From Ryuthela nishihirai (lineage: Eukaryota; Arthropoda; Arachnida; Araneae; Heptathelidae): DNA of 64,000 nucleotides. Below are positions 11,902 to 22,700 of the stretch, piece after piece; position 1 is the first letter of the stretch; every line of letters starts with the position of its first letter. The stretch spans positions 50,617,751-50,681,750 of the forward strand of contig JAWZYU010000018.1 of the NCBI GenBank assembly GCA_038380435.1. The letters run 5' to 3'. A program made the translations under genes and the position numbers. Under the pieces are notes generated by a model. That model did not search any database. It had not been told where the DNA came from and saw only the letters and a list, made by a program, of their open reading frames with translations.

Positions 11902-11931
11902 TCATTGACAATGCAAATGCATTGTCAATGA
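11902..11931. repeat. 30-bp palindrome
   Basis: TCATTGACAATGCA, two bases AA, then TGCATTGTCAATGA: two 14-bp arms that pair without mismatch. Confidence 0.9.
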
Positions 11932-12359
11932 TGAAACAATTTACTCAATTCATATTAATTTCAAAGAACAATAAAGCACTGAAAATAATTTGTCATCGTT
12001 AAAACAAAGGCTCCCTCCTTTTTAGAAATTAGGAATAAATTCAGTCATTTCATCTTTCGCAATATGATTTGCCTTTTACTTAACTTTTTAGGAACGTATC
12101 AGAAGATGAATGGGTATATATATTTTCTGGCTTTTAAAAACTTCAACGAAAACGTTTCCACCTAAAACAACTTTCCTTTCCATGCTTTGAAGGAAGAAAT
12201 TATTACGTCCATAAGTCACTTTTAACATCGTAAATTTTCATTGACGAATAACGTACGGATCGGCCTCGTGGTTGAGTATTTAGTAGAATAATATATGTAA
12301 ATTGCCATCCTTTTCGAACGGGAAAGAAAGTATGGGCCAAATGTTTTTTTTCCCAGATG

Positions 12360-13050
12360 CTCTTCGTGTCATACGCTTCCATTTGAAATACAATTCAATT
12401 CGATCTGCCTCGTTAGTGTCACCCACCCAGCCAACCCCAACACCATTCCCATGAAAACAGATAACAAGAACGAAGGTAAGTAGGGTTTGTAGTAGCCTAG
12501 CTTTCATTTGACATAAAACTGTTTACGATCTGTTATAATGTTAAGAAGATACAGTAGAAAATTCATTTATGATATTCCCCCCATTTATAGGATCAAGAAT
12601 GAATTAGTAAATTGAAATTGGAAATTGTTTATAGCCTATGACACTTCACACGCTATAAGCTTCCGTTTGATGCATAACTCGTTAAGATTTGCCCTCTTTA
12701 ATCCATCAAATCTTTAATCATCGAAATCATAATCTCTAATCAATCAATTAAACCAAGATATAATGGGAAAACTGTTTACACATTGTTACACAATGATCTT
12801 TTAACGGTGAGAAGAAATCACTGGACTTTCACATCTTGTTATATTTCTCACATCATAAGCTTTTATTTGACATACAACGCATTACAATTTGATCTTTTGT
12901 TATGAAAATATAACTAAGAAAAATCATTTTTGAGGAGAAATGAAAGGGAACATAATATTCCCCATGATGCATGATTTCATCTCATTCACAACCGGTTACG
13001 ACCTATCATCGGATTGATATATTTTAGCTACTTCACACACTAAAAAGTAA
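12360..13050 (-). repeat. Degenerate tandem repeat shared with 58-59 kb
   Basis: Blocks resembling CTCACATCATAAGCTTTTAT followed by TTGACATACAACGCATTACA recur near 12370, 12510, 12650, 12850 and 12980, at roughly 130-200 bp spacing. The reverse complement of the array at 58,180-59,175 has the same blocks (CTCAAGTTTTCATTTGGCAT then AAAATGCATT), so this is one family in opposite orientations. Class unknown. Confidence 0.5.
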
Positions 13051-13059
13051 CAACCGAAA

Positions 13060-14520
13060 ACGAATACGAGATAAATAACGAAAGAAATAAATGAGCATTG
13101 TGAAAAGATGGAAAAGTTACTAATGCACATAACGCATTAAGACCTAATCTCTTCAACCACATCGCAAAAACAGATTATTTATAATTTTAAAAGTTTTATC
13201 ACTTTTCCAAATTTATCGTCCATTTGCAATGGAAAATGGAACAAATGGTTTATTCGGAAAATGCGAATAGTAATATTTTATTACTATCTATAGAGTCAAA
13301 GAGAAAAATTTGAATTTCTCTTTTGAAGCAAGACACTATTACGAAACTATCAAAACTCAGGAGGAAGAAAATATGACAAGCTGAAAAAAATGAACCATTT
13401 TTCAAGAAAAGCTAACAATTGAGTTTTCTTTTTTGAAATACATTAACTCAGAAAATGTTGGTCTTGCATGTCCAAGAAATACAAATAAAAAGTTTACGTT
13501 GAAAACCTTTTACAGTAATTTAAACAAGTTGCTTACCACCGAACGTTGCATGTTGATTAACTACCAGTTTAGAGAAATGACGCACTATACATATACAAGA
13601 AAAATATAACTTATTCTACCTTCAAGGTTAATTGTCCATTTTCCCCCAACTGCTTATTGTTTTCAAAAACGTTTTGAAACTCAAAACAAGACTCCGAATT
13701 TCGACATTCTCTGACCGCAAGTAAATAACACCACAGAAAAAAAAAAGTTTGTTTGTTTGTTATCTGCTGATAACTATTCAAAAATAATATTAAGAATCAA
13801 TGTAGAACCATATCAGGATATCATAAGGATGAGCTAAATAAAGAGGTCTCAGATTTCAGGGGCATATAGAACTGGTTTCATGACCCATTTTATATTTCTG
13901 ATAGTATTGCAAATTTCTTGCCGCTGGACGTTTATCTCTGTGTGCATATTTCATTTTAGGCAAGGCATTTGATTTTTTTAAGCAAAACGCTCAAACAGCT
14001 TTCAGCAATATAGAAAGCACCTTAGGCAGTTTAGAGTTGTGAAAGTTTCAAACTTCCTGGCATCTTAACACCTTCCACGACACAGGAAGTGCCACAACAA
14101 AATGGAGCATGTGCAGCTTCTGGCTGGCGTGTTAACAATCATCCAAATTTACACAACCAATCAATTTACATCTTACATAGTCATTACCGGCATCAAAAAT
14201 GGGCTCAGTACAAATTGGAACATGTGCTTTAACCAGCAGTACACGAGTCGTTTGCCTCTTGTTGTTGGTAATAGTTTTGTTGTTAAGCGCTAGAAAGTTG
14301 GAAACGTACATAACGTTAAAGAGCTTACTTTGTGGTCGTACTTTTACATAATGCAGTACATTCTCATGATTGAGGTAGTTCCCCGATATGAATAATTATT
14401 ATTCAAGAGACCGGAAATATTGAAGTGTGTATCTGAGGTCACTCTTGTTTTTCTCTTTTAAAGAGGAAAATAATTAATATTCAAAGAGTGTTTTTCATTA
14501 ACCTTGTTTAGGCTTGTTTG
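13060..14520. other. AT-rich stretch with one relic
   Basis: At 13,235-13,330 a stretch (GGAAAATGCGAATAGTAATA followed by TTTTATTACTATCTA) resembles the repeat unit of 43,630-44,215. The 63-codon frame at 14,102 starts MEHVQLLAGVL but has no recognisable homology. Nothing else seen. Confidence 0.35.
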
Positions 14521-14556
14521 CCAAAGACATACCAGAGTGCAGATGTATGTCTTTGG
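14521..14556. repeat. Perfect 12-bp hairpin
   Basis: CCAAAGACATAC, loop CAGAGTGCAGAT, then GTATGTCTTTGG. Confidence 0.85.
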
Positions 14557-15105
14557 TTGGTATTAGAAACAAAGGAAATAATTAGTCTTTTCAGCTTGTC
14601 TTAAGAAAAACGAGTTAAAGTTTACACTTAGTCCTCTGTCTGTAAACATTTTTTGTTTTTAGAGATAAATTAAAAATTCTTCTTGGTTTGAGTAGGAATT
14701 TAGGAAATATTACGATTTGCATTTTCGGAATCTCCCAAAAGCTGTAATAGGCCCTGTAACGGTGGAAAAAACAACGAATATTGAAGCGAATATTGCAAAT
14801 GGTCTTTTTATGCAAAAAATTTTAAAATTTAGATAGTAAAGGTGATTGTTAAACGCTTTACATTGGCAGCAATGATTTGCCCCCGTACCTCCATGAGGGT
14901 GGGGAAAGTGGCTTTTCTTTTCGTATTAGAGATTGTATAGAGATTCTCGTACTCTGGGTTAGAAAACTGGGGCCGAAAACTGGGGATCGCATAGCTCTGA
15001 TAATTTTGCATTTGATAATATTTTAGTGATTTTTTTCCCAAGTACCAGGATCCTACACTGTAGGGTAGAGGAATGGGATCGTATGATTTTATTCACGATT
15101 ATAGA

Positions 15106-15186
15106 GATCGCATCAGAATAATATAACCACCTACCACAGTATATGTATGGTAGGTGGTCATATTATTCTGATACGACTGTGTATAT
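15106..15186. mobile_element. Palindromic mariner-type MITE, copy 2
   Basis: The right arm GGTAGGTGGTCATATTATTC followed by TGATACGACTGTGTATA matches copy 1. The left arm starts with the altered GATCGCATCAGAATAATATA, so the outer left end has mutated. The centre reads CACAGTATATGTATG. Confidence 0.8.
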
Positions 15187-15280
15187 AATTCTAGGGGATC
15201 GCAGTGTCAAAAATGTTAGAACCTCTGTTTTAAGGAATGAAGGAGAAATCCCTTTGTGTTGTATGTATATATTACGGTAA

Positions 15281-15420
15281 AAGTGAATAATCCGGCGATT
15301 ATGCATAATCGCCGGTTATTATGCATAATCACCAATCATCTTGGTAAGTTTGATAAATTTCACTAAATTTATCACTTTTACCGGCGATTATGTATAATTC
15401 CCAATTGAACTTGGCAAGAG
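15281..15420. repeat. Repeated CCGGCGATTATGCATAATC palindromes
   Basis: A perfect 24-bp palindrome (15292-15315: CCGGCGATTATG joined to CATAATCGCCGG) is followed by ATTATGCATAATCACCAATC. At 15381 comes a second CCGGCGATTATG. The phrases AAAAGTGAATAATCCGGCG and ATCACTTTTACCGGCG face each other, as in the ends of a mobile element. Class not recognised. Confidence 0.6.
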
Positions 15421-15898
15421 AGAGAGAGTTTAATGAGTGTAAAATTAGATTTTTTTTGGCTTTAGCGGAGTGATAAGTTCTAAGCACTAAAGTGGGATGA
15501 TTAATAAAAATTTGATGCATCTGAGCAATGTATCTGTATAGCTGATTAAATATTTTATTTAGAATTATATTTGAACGTTGAAATGGGACTGTAAAATTTA
15601 TGTTATTCATTGATCTGTAAATCAGTTCCCAAATGTGCTTTGTTTAACAGAATAGTTTAATAATTAAGATCAATCTCATATTGATAGATGGCATATTGGT
15701 GGTTAATTAGAAAATTGTTTGATTTATGCAATTTCATTGCCTTAGTTGTTAAATCATTTCGTTTATAGTTTGCTTATTTATTTTGAATTCACGCTCGGTT
15801 GACTAATATCTAAATACAACTAGAAATCTGTAACAATATTATGGCATCTAACCTGTTAGAATTCTTATGCATGAATGATATATATATATAGCCAATAA

Positions 15899-16165
15899 CA
15901 GGTCCGATCGGATTCAGAAGGGTGGGGAAGTTCGGATCCCCCTTCTGAATGCTAATAAGGGCAATAGAAGCGAAAGATTATTAAACTTATTTATATTTCA
16001 GATTTTTTCAAGAAAGTTTTTAAAGACCTGTAAAACGAAAGGGGAACTCTTATGTTGCATTGGAAATTTAGTCCCCTACCCCTACCCCTTTGCATATTTT
16101 TCGGATCGAATGCGTGTTTTGCTTCCCTTTCTCTCGACCTTTTTCCAGATACGGTCCTACCATGA
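15899..16165 (+). repeat. Unnamed 260-bp repeat R3, copy 1
   Basis: Shares an ordered set of blocks with 21555-21795 (inverted), 22378-22636 and 31565-31835: a C/G-rich edge, TAATAAGGGCAATAGAAGCG, an AT-rich middle with TTTTTCAAGAA, CGAAAGGGGAAC, GCATTGGAAATTTAGTCCCC. The ends resemble each other inverted (AGGTCCGATCGGAT against AGGACCGTATCTGGAA). This suggests a non-autonomous DNA transposon. Confidence 0.55.
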
Positions 16166-17823
16166 ATATATTTAACGTTATAATCTCGATTTTTAACAAC
16201 AGAGACAGCTTTTTGTTTTCTTAGCCAAGGAGATTTGTTTAATTTTTTTTCTTTATTTTTAATGTGTTTTATATATACTCTATGTGTAATTTTCGTATTG
16301 TGTTTATGTTAATGTAAATGTTCAATACTACGTTTCTATATTTATCTTAGTTTTCCTTTTTCTTCATATCTTTGAGTCAGAAATGTGTAACTAACCTCCC
16401 CAGATGAATGTGACTTTTAATAAATAGATCAATAACGACAAAAAATAATTTCACAACAAAATCAGACTAATCGATTTAATATAAGCTTACATATCAATGC
16501 CTTTCCAAAATATACAAAAGAATTTGATCACTAGTACTATTTTCTTTAATTCCTGATTTTTAAAAATACATTTTCACGATCTGAGGAAATGCATACACAC
16601 ATTCCACATTCGACTATTCACGTTGGGTCCATCTTATTACATTTACATAAATCTGTAAAACTAGCGTTAGTAAAATATTTACACACCTCTGTTACTTAAC
16701 TCCTGTGTTCGGCTTTATTTCCTGAACTGCAAATTCACTTTCGAATTTTTGTCACATTCACAGACATTCAGTCACGTAGCTGTACTCACATTCTTGTAAA
16801 CAGCCAATATGATGCCGATTGGAACGCCGTTTTCTCCTTCATGCAAACATATTTATTGAGCAGATATCACGATTTTATTAGTAGCTATTAGTAAATATTC
16901 ATTTCCATTAAAAGCTATCATGAAAAATGTTAATACATAATTTCCTGAATATTAAAATTCCAATGTTCGTTTAAATTCCCCAAATACCGTACAATAATTA
17001 TACAAAATGTAAGCTTCATTAATATCGCTTTAGACAGCTCTTGTTAGGAAACCATATTGGCGATGACTCCTTTGCACCATATTCTCACTATTAAAATAAC
17101 TTCTAATATCCTACTGCCTAGTAATACTCTCACTGTCTGTCTGAGTCGATAAACGCATTATCTAATATATACTACTACATTAATACTAATGTATATAACT
17201 ACATATAATTTTTCTTTTACTAAATAATAAAATATTAATTACCGGAAGGCACATGAACGATGTAGTAACTTCTGAGTTTCCCGTAATCGCCTAGTGGTGA
17301 CATTATAATCAGTAATATCTCTAGGTATTGTTAGGGGCCGCTTCACAGCTGCCCATACCTTGTTTTAACTTGCAAATGGTGCGGCAAATGATTAACACTC
17401 GCAGGGTAAATGATGAAAACTTTTGGGCACACTTGAAGTTTGCCCGCACTTATAATTAAGACGACACAAAGCAGTTTCTAGTGCATCACTTCGCTATATG
17501 CTTATTGAATGGAAATAAAACAAGTAAGATGCCTTAGGAAGCAAATATTCAGGAAAATTATTTTTATTTTTCATTTCAATTTGGAATTTAATGTTCTGTT
17601 ATATATTTTGGAAATTTTGCTGGGGGTCTGGTCTCTCTGGCACCTAATGACGAGCCGCTCCTGGTACGTTTTCATTTTTAAGTAGAGAACGAGGCCTTTC
17701 AAAAATATAGATTTTTTCCTAGTATCTTTAAGATTGGGTTCGACGGTACTACTTCATGTCTTTTCCCGTGAGTCAATGCATTAAACACTTGAATAACAAA
17801 ACGTGTAGTGGATACTTTGGTGA
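16166..17823. other. AT-rich stretch, nothing recognised
   Basis: No exon, tRNA or family repeat was recognised. A small GC-richer patch near 17,330-17,460 did not match anything else in the window. Confidence 0.4.
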
Positions 17824-18351
17824 TTAACCCTTTCACGACTAAGGGAAACATTTTTCCCATTTTAAAATTGGTGATTGTCGTATTTAATTATAACCTTATC
17901 TGCATTTTTTATACAGAATGTCAAAATAGAACGTATGCCGAACGCAATTACGTAAACGGGAACGTTTAGAAAACAAAAACAGAACTGTCAGGACGCATAA
18001 TATATGTACTATGTCCATCTTTGCCTCACTACCAAAAGAAATTGCTTCGCAGAATATCATAATTAGCACATCATTTTGTATAGTAATTTTATTTCATAAT
18101 TTGTATTATTTTAGTTAACATTTTGTTCTAATAAACCAATAAATAAAAGACATTGCATAATAAGCCTAACTATAATTTGTGTTACCTTTATAGTCCATTG
18201 GGAAAAATATTTCCCATAAAATTCCAAAAAAACTACACATTGTTATGTATTTTTCTTATGATTTTTATTTATTTTACGTCTAAACAAACTAAAATAAACA
18301 GTTACATACTAATATTTACTCTTAGAAACCTTATGATCCTGAAAGGGTTAA
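17824..18351 (+). mobile_element. piggyBac-type MITE, copy A
   Basis: A 520-bp element bounded by TTAA (17824-17827 and 18348-18351). It begins CCCTTTCACGACTAAGGG and ends CCTGAAAGGG, so the tips CCCTTTCA/TGAAAGGG are inverted repeats. Farther in, AACATTTTTCCCATTT faces GGGAAAAATATTTCCCATAA. TTAA targets and CCC tips are piggyBac hallmarks. The 82-codon frame inside is not a recognisable transposase. A near-identical copy is at 61624-62155. Confidence 0.9.
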
Positions 18352-19619
18352 ATGATATTTACAATTCCCATTTTAAAAGCCTAAATATCTTTAAAATTTA
18401 AACACAAACACTATTTTTCGTGAAGTTTGATCAAATTTATTTGTCGGTTTAAGATCAGGACTATTATTTTAAGTGGCATATTATTGCTTGGCGTGAGGTC
18501 GCGACCCAGCAGTGCAGCTGGTCTGCAGAAACTAAGTTAAATTTGCTTAAGATGTTAAGAGCTTTTGGGATAACGGAAACCTGAATATAAAAAGTAAATG
18601 AATGCAAAAAAAACATTTTTGCTCCCAATTTCTTTTAAATGCGTTTCTCAAAATGTTTTATGTACATATGATGTGTGTGTGTAAACCTACAGCCTCTCTA
18701 CAATTTTGAAATGCATTTGAATGCTCAAAGAAAATTAATGCAAAAAGAACATACATTTTGAGCTTCAAATCGTGTTTTATTTACCTGCCCTGGGCAAAAT
18801 AAATTATCTTGGTATCATCAACCCACAACTTCAGAAAATCGTGCAGACACTGTTGTACATTACACAGATGCATCTCTACGGTTTAAAAATGAATTTTTAT
18901 CGTGGTAAAATGTGCAGTAAATTTCATTGTTTATCATTTTAAAGTATGAAAAATAGTTTTAATGGTATATATCATTCAAAAGTATTTCTGATTAATAAGT
19001 TTCATAACTTTGCTTTTCATTTATTAAATCCACTTTAGTTTCACAAAGAAAAAAGCGATCGTTATCCTTAACATCTTATCGTTACCATTTGACGTGCTAA
19101 ATCCCTGTTCCAAACATGAGTCAAATCATTACCCAAGCTTCATCTTTTAATTCGTTGCATAAATACTTACGTAAGCGCTTCTAACATTTCATTGCTGGAA
19201 GACGTAGAATTTCTTCCTCTTTCTCCATTTGATTTTTTTAATGTATTATCGTATTTAATCGATCCAGGTTGATTTCAATATCATGGACACTCCTATAGAC
19301 TGAGCTGGGGAACATGCTTGGATTTCTATTCGTCATCGAAGCGATTGGGTGAAACAGGAAAATATTGCAAGAAAAAGAATAACAATGCTGGGAATTCTAG
19401 GAAAGCGTCACGCGTCATCAAAGCAGCAACTTGATTGTACCTGCTTCTTTGGAGGAAGACAAGTAGTCAGACAATAAAACCAAAAAAAAAATAGGGGCTC
19501 TTTCGCACATGACCTTACTTACGAATATTATTACGCAAACAAAGATGACGCACCTCATCTAAGTGAAGGGGATTCACTTTCCGATCTGCGGAGTTTTCCT
19601 GCACACAGCTCAAAGAAGG
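18352..19619. other. Upstream flank of the secreted-protein gene
   Basis: AT-rich, no coding exon recognised. A short GTCGCGACCCAGCAGTGCAG patch near 18,508 may be a transposon-tip fragment. Confidence 0.35.
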
Positions 19620-19660
19620 CAAATATAAGGATGGCTAGCTAAGTGAAATCTCACTGTTGT
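19620..19660 (+). promoter_or_regulatory. Putative TATA box and initiator
   Basis: CAAATATAAGG (19620-19630) is a TATA-like box. About 29 bp downstream lies TCTCACTGTT, with an arthropod-style TCA(C/G)T initiator at about 19651-19655. The spacing is right for a TATA promoter and would give a 5' leader of about 65 nt before the ATG at 19718. There is no transcript evidence. Confidence 0.5.
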
Positions 19661-19717
19661 TCGTTTAGCGTTAGAGATCATTCCTTCTTCAGATTACATT
19701 ACTTGACAGAGTTAAAC

Positions 19718-19751
19718 ATGCTGTTCTTTCTAACAATTGTTGCGCTTTTGG
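19718..19751 (+). CDS. Exon 1: signal peptide core
   Basis: The ATG at 19718 opens MLFFLTIVALL. The donor is G|GTAAGT at 19752, phase 1. The short signal-peptide exon followed by a long intron is typical of secreted arthropod proteins. This ATG is chosen because it gives an immediate hydrophobic core and lies about 65 nt below the TATA/initiator pair. Confidence 0.85.
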
Positions 19752-22700
19752 GTAAGTTAAGATTTCTTCCTTTGGAATAACTATTTTTGCGATTTTCACC
19801 AGTACATTTTTCCAATGGTTTAGATGCAATCCTTTCTAGGCAGAAATAAATTTCCATATTTAAAAAAAGGTTATTTTTTTCGATAAAAATATGTCATGTA
19901 AAAAATAAATGTTTTGTTTTTTTATATTAAAAAAATAAATGTTTCTTTTTTTATGTAAAAATAAATGTTTTGTTTTTTAGAAGGTAAATCTTAATATTTT
20001 TCTGCATATTAAGCACTAAAAAGTTTTTATTAGGAGGGGAAACATATTTTGAGAAACAGATGCACTTAATATTTAAACTATATGTTGTTTGTACACTGCC
20101 TATGCAAAATAATGTAGAGAATTTCCATTCTCCACATTATGTATTATATATATTATTATATATTTATATATATATATATTATTTTTTTATGAAGGTGGAA
20201 TGCTAAATTTGATTTCTATAACCTCTAAAATAATTTTTTTATACAATAACGTAACTGAAGATAAATTAAAAATCCATATCATATGTATCTAAATAATGAT
20301 TTGAAAATAAAAAGTCGGTATTTAAAGATTATAAATACTGACTTTTTATTTTTATTTAATTAGTATTTAAAGATTATAATAAAGAGAAATCTTCCTAATT
20401 CCTATGAAACATAAAAAATTTGATGAGTACCTAAAGAATTATTTAAACAAACTTGCAAAATATGCACTTGCTTTATTCAATGATTTGAAATAATACTTAT
20501 TACTTTGGTTTTAATTCTTACGACTAGTCTACTTCATGTCACATGACTAGTGTTATGAGTAGTATTGTCGTTGTTAAAAATTAAATCATCCAGAATTTCT
20601 TAAATATTAAACGAGTATTGTTGCTAATAGAGATTTAGAAAGGTCTAAGAGAGACTTTTAATCTATCTATAATAAAATGTTTTCACTGAAAGCTCTTTTC
20701 AGAAGTTACGAAGCATCGAATTTTAGTTTTTTTTTTATAACAGGAAAATTCCCCTTTCTTTTTGGCTAAATACTGTACATATAAATTATATATATATATA
20801 GTGATGTAAATTTTAATTTTGAAAGAAATTAATACTGTTATAAGAATTTTAGAGAAAGCTAACATTTTGTAATGAAATCAATTTGAATACTGTTTAAAAA
20901 ATCCCTTAATACAAAGTTGAATGGGTTAACTTCAATACTGATAAGATAATATAATAAAACATTGTGTGAAACATTCTTCTAAATTTAATCAAAAACACCA
21001 AAGTGTAGAAAAGGCGACAAATATCTTTCCATTCTAGTTATTTTCGTTTCCTGATGAAGGAGCGGAATAGTGACTAGCTCTACCTAATGTGCCAACGAAT
21101 ATACTTTTGCTCATTTAATGCCACCTTTAACTGACACATTGGTCAGATAACCTGATTATTTTTCTTCCGGAACCTGTATATATGTGCACAAGTTATATAT
21201 ATTAGGAACCTGTTGGCCGAGTGGTTAACGCGCTTGACTACTGAGCCTGGCCTGGGTTCGAGCCCCGGGTGAGACATGGATGTTCGTGTTGTTTTCCTGC
21301 TGGTGTAATCCCATCCTCACAGACCTTCTACTGTAGCATATAAACTGATAATCTCATGTCAGACTTCTGTGGCAAGCAACTGCTAGAGGGGGTATTTATT
21401 TTTTATCATTATTACGTTCTTTCCGCAGCGTCGGAATTCTGTCACCTGAGTCCGAATATCAGCTATATTTGACTTTTCTTTGATATATTTTGTTCAAACA
21501 TTAGAATTTAGTTCTTCTATATACATTAATGATTACTACGAAGCCCATAGACAAATCTAAAGCAGGGGGAGGGGGGGCAAAAATACAATCAAGCCGGAAA
21601 AATGCGAAAAATGGTAATAGGGCAAGAGACTGGATTTCCAATTAGGTATAGCGTTTTCCCCTCCGTTTAACTGGGATTTAAAATTTATTGAAAAATGCAT
21701 GGAATGTAGGTAAGATCAATAATTTTTGCTTCTCTTATCCTTGCTAGCATTCTGTAAGGGGGAAGGGGGGCATGATCTCCTTGACCTCCCCATCCGCAAC
21801 ATCCGACCCTGATTACTATAGAGATTAGCAGCTATTTCGTATAGAAACTAGCAGATATTGGCAGCATGGAATGACTTAGATTGCCAAACAGCAATGGAAA
21901 AATAATTCAAGAACACTACATTATCGTTAAGAATTTGAGCTCCATGGCTGTTGCAAAATAACAATACTAACGCATTTTTGGTATAATTCAGTGATCAAAA
22001 TTTCCGTTCATTGACCTAAATGTAAAATTAAATTCCTTTCCATATCTAATGCATTTTACATAATGCTGTATGACAGACGCAGGCAAGGTCCTCAAATCCA
22101 GAGAGGCATGGGACACTACAAGTTTTTAGGACCTTTTTAAAACAAATTGCACAAAACTCTGTGGAAAAAATATACTCCTCAAGCAGTTGCTTGCCATAGA
22201 GGTTCGACAGGAACTTGTTAGTATAATACATCATAAAGAATATCTGTGAGTAACTCAAGACCTCAGAAGAAAGGCAACACCAGGGAAGAAACATTCATGT
22301 CTTACCCGTAGTTTGTCAGTTAAAGAAATTATATCTTTTGCTAAATCACACTTCTACTGTTGCATCCTGGAATGGATATGGACGTGATGGTAGGGGGGGG
22401 GGGGACAGGAGGCCATGTTTTTACATTTTGATAATGATAATAAGGGTAATGGAGGCCAAATTTTATTACATTTGTGCATACTTAACGCATTTTTTAAGAT
22501 TTTTTTTAAATCCTCTAAATAGAAGAAGAACATTTTACACTTCAATGGAAATCCAGCCTCTTGGCCACTTTTTCCTGCTCCATAGCTTCGCTTACCTTCC
22601 CTTTATTTTTTCTAGATCCGGGCCTGGTTATACCTAATATCAAAAATTAACAAGTGTCTGAATTTGAGGCCCAAGTCCAATGGCCTTCATGACCTCCCAT

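Noticed and set aside
18153..18401. 82-codon ORF inside piggyBac MITE as transposase remnant
   Set aside because: No piggyBac transposase motif is visible; it is AT-rich low-complexity sequence and ends outside the element.
21204..21285. Leu/Ser tRNA gene
   Set aside because: No paired acceptor stem or proper variable arm; it continues into the family 2 SINE body seen at three other places.
22338..22637. 99-codon plus-strand ORF as a gene
   Set aside because: It lies in the R3 repeat and contains a homopolymer G run; other R3 copies do not keep the frame.
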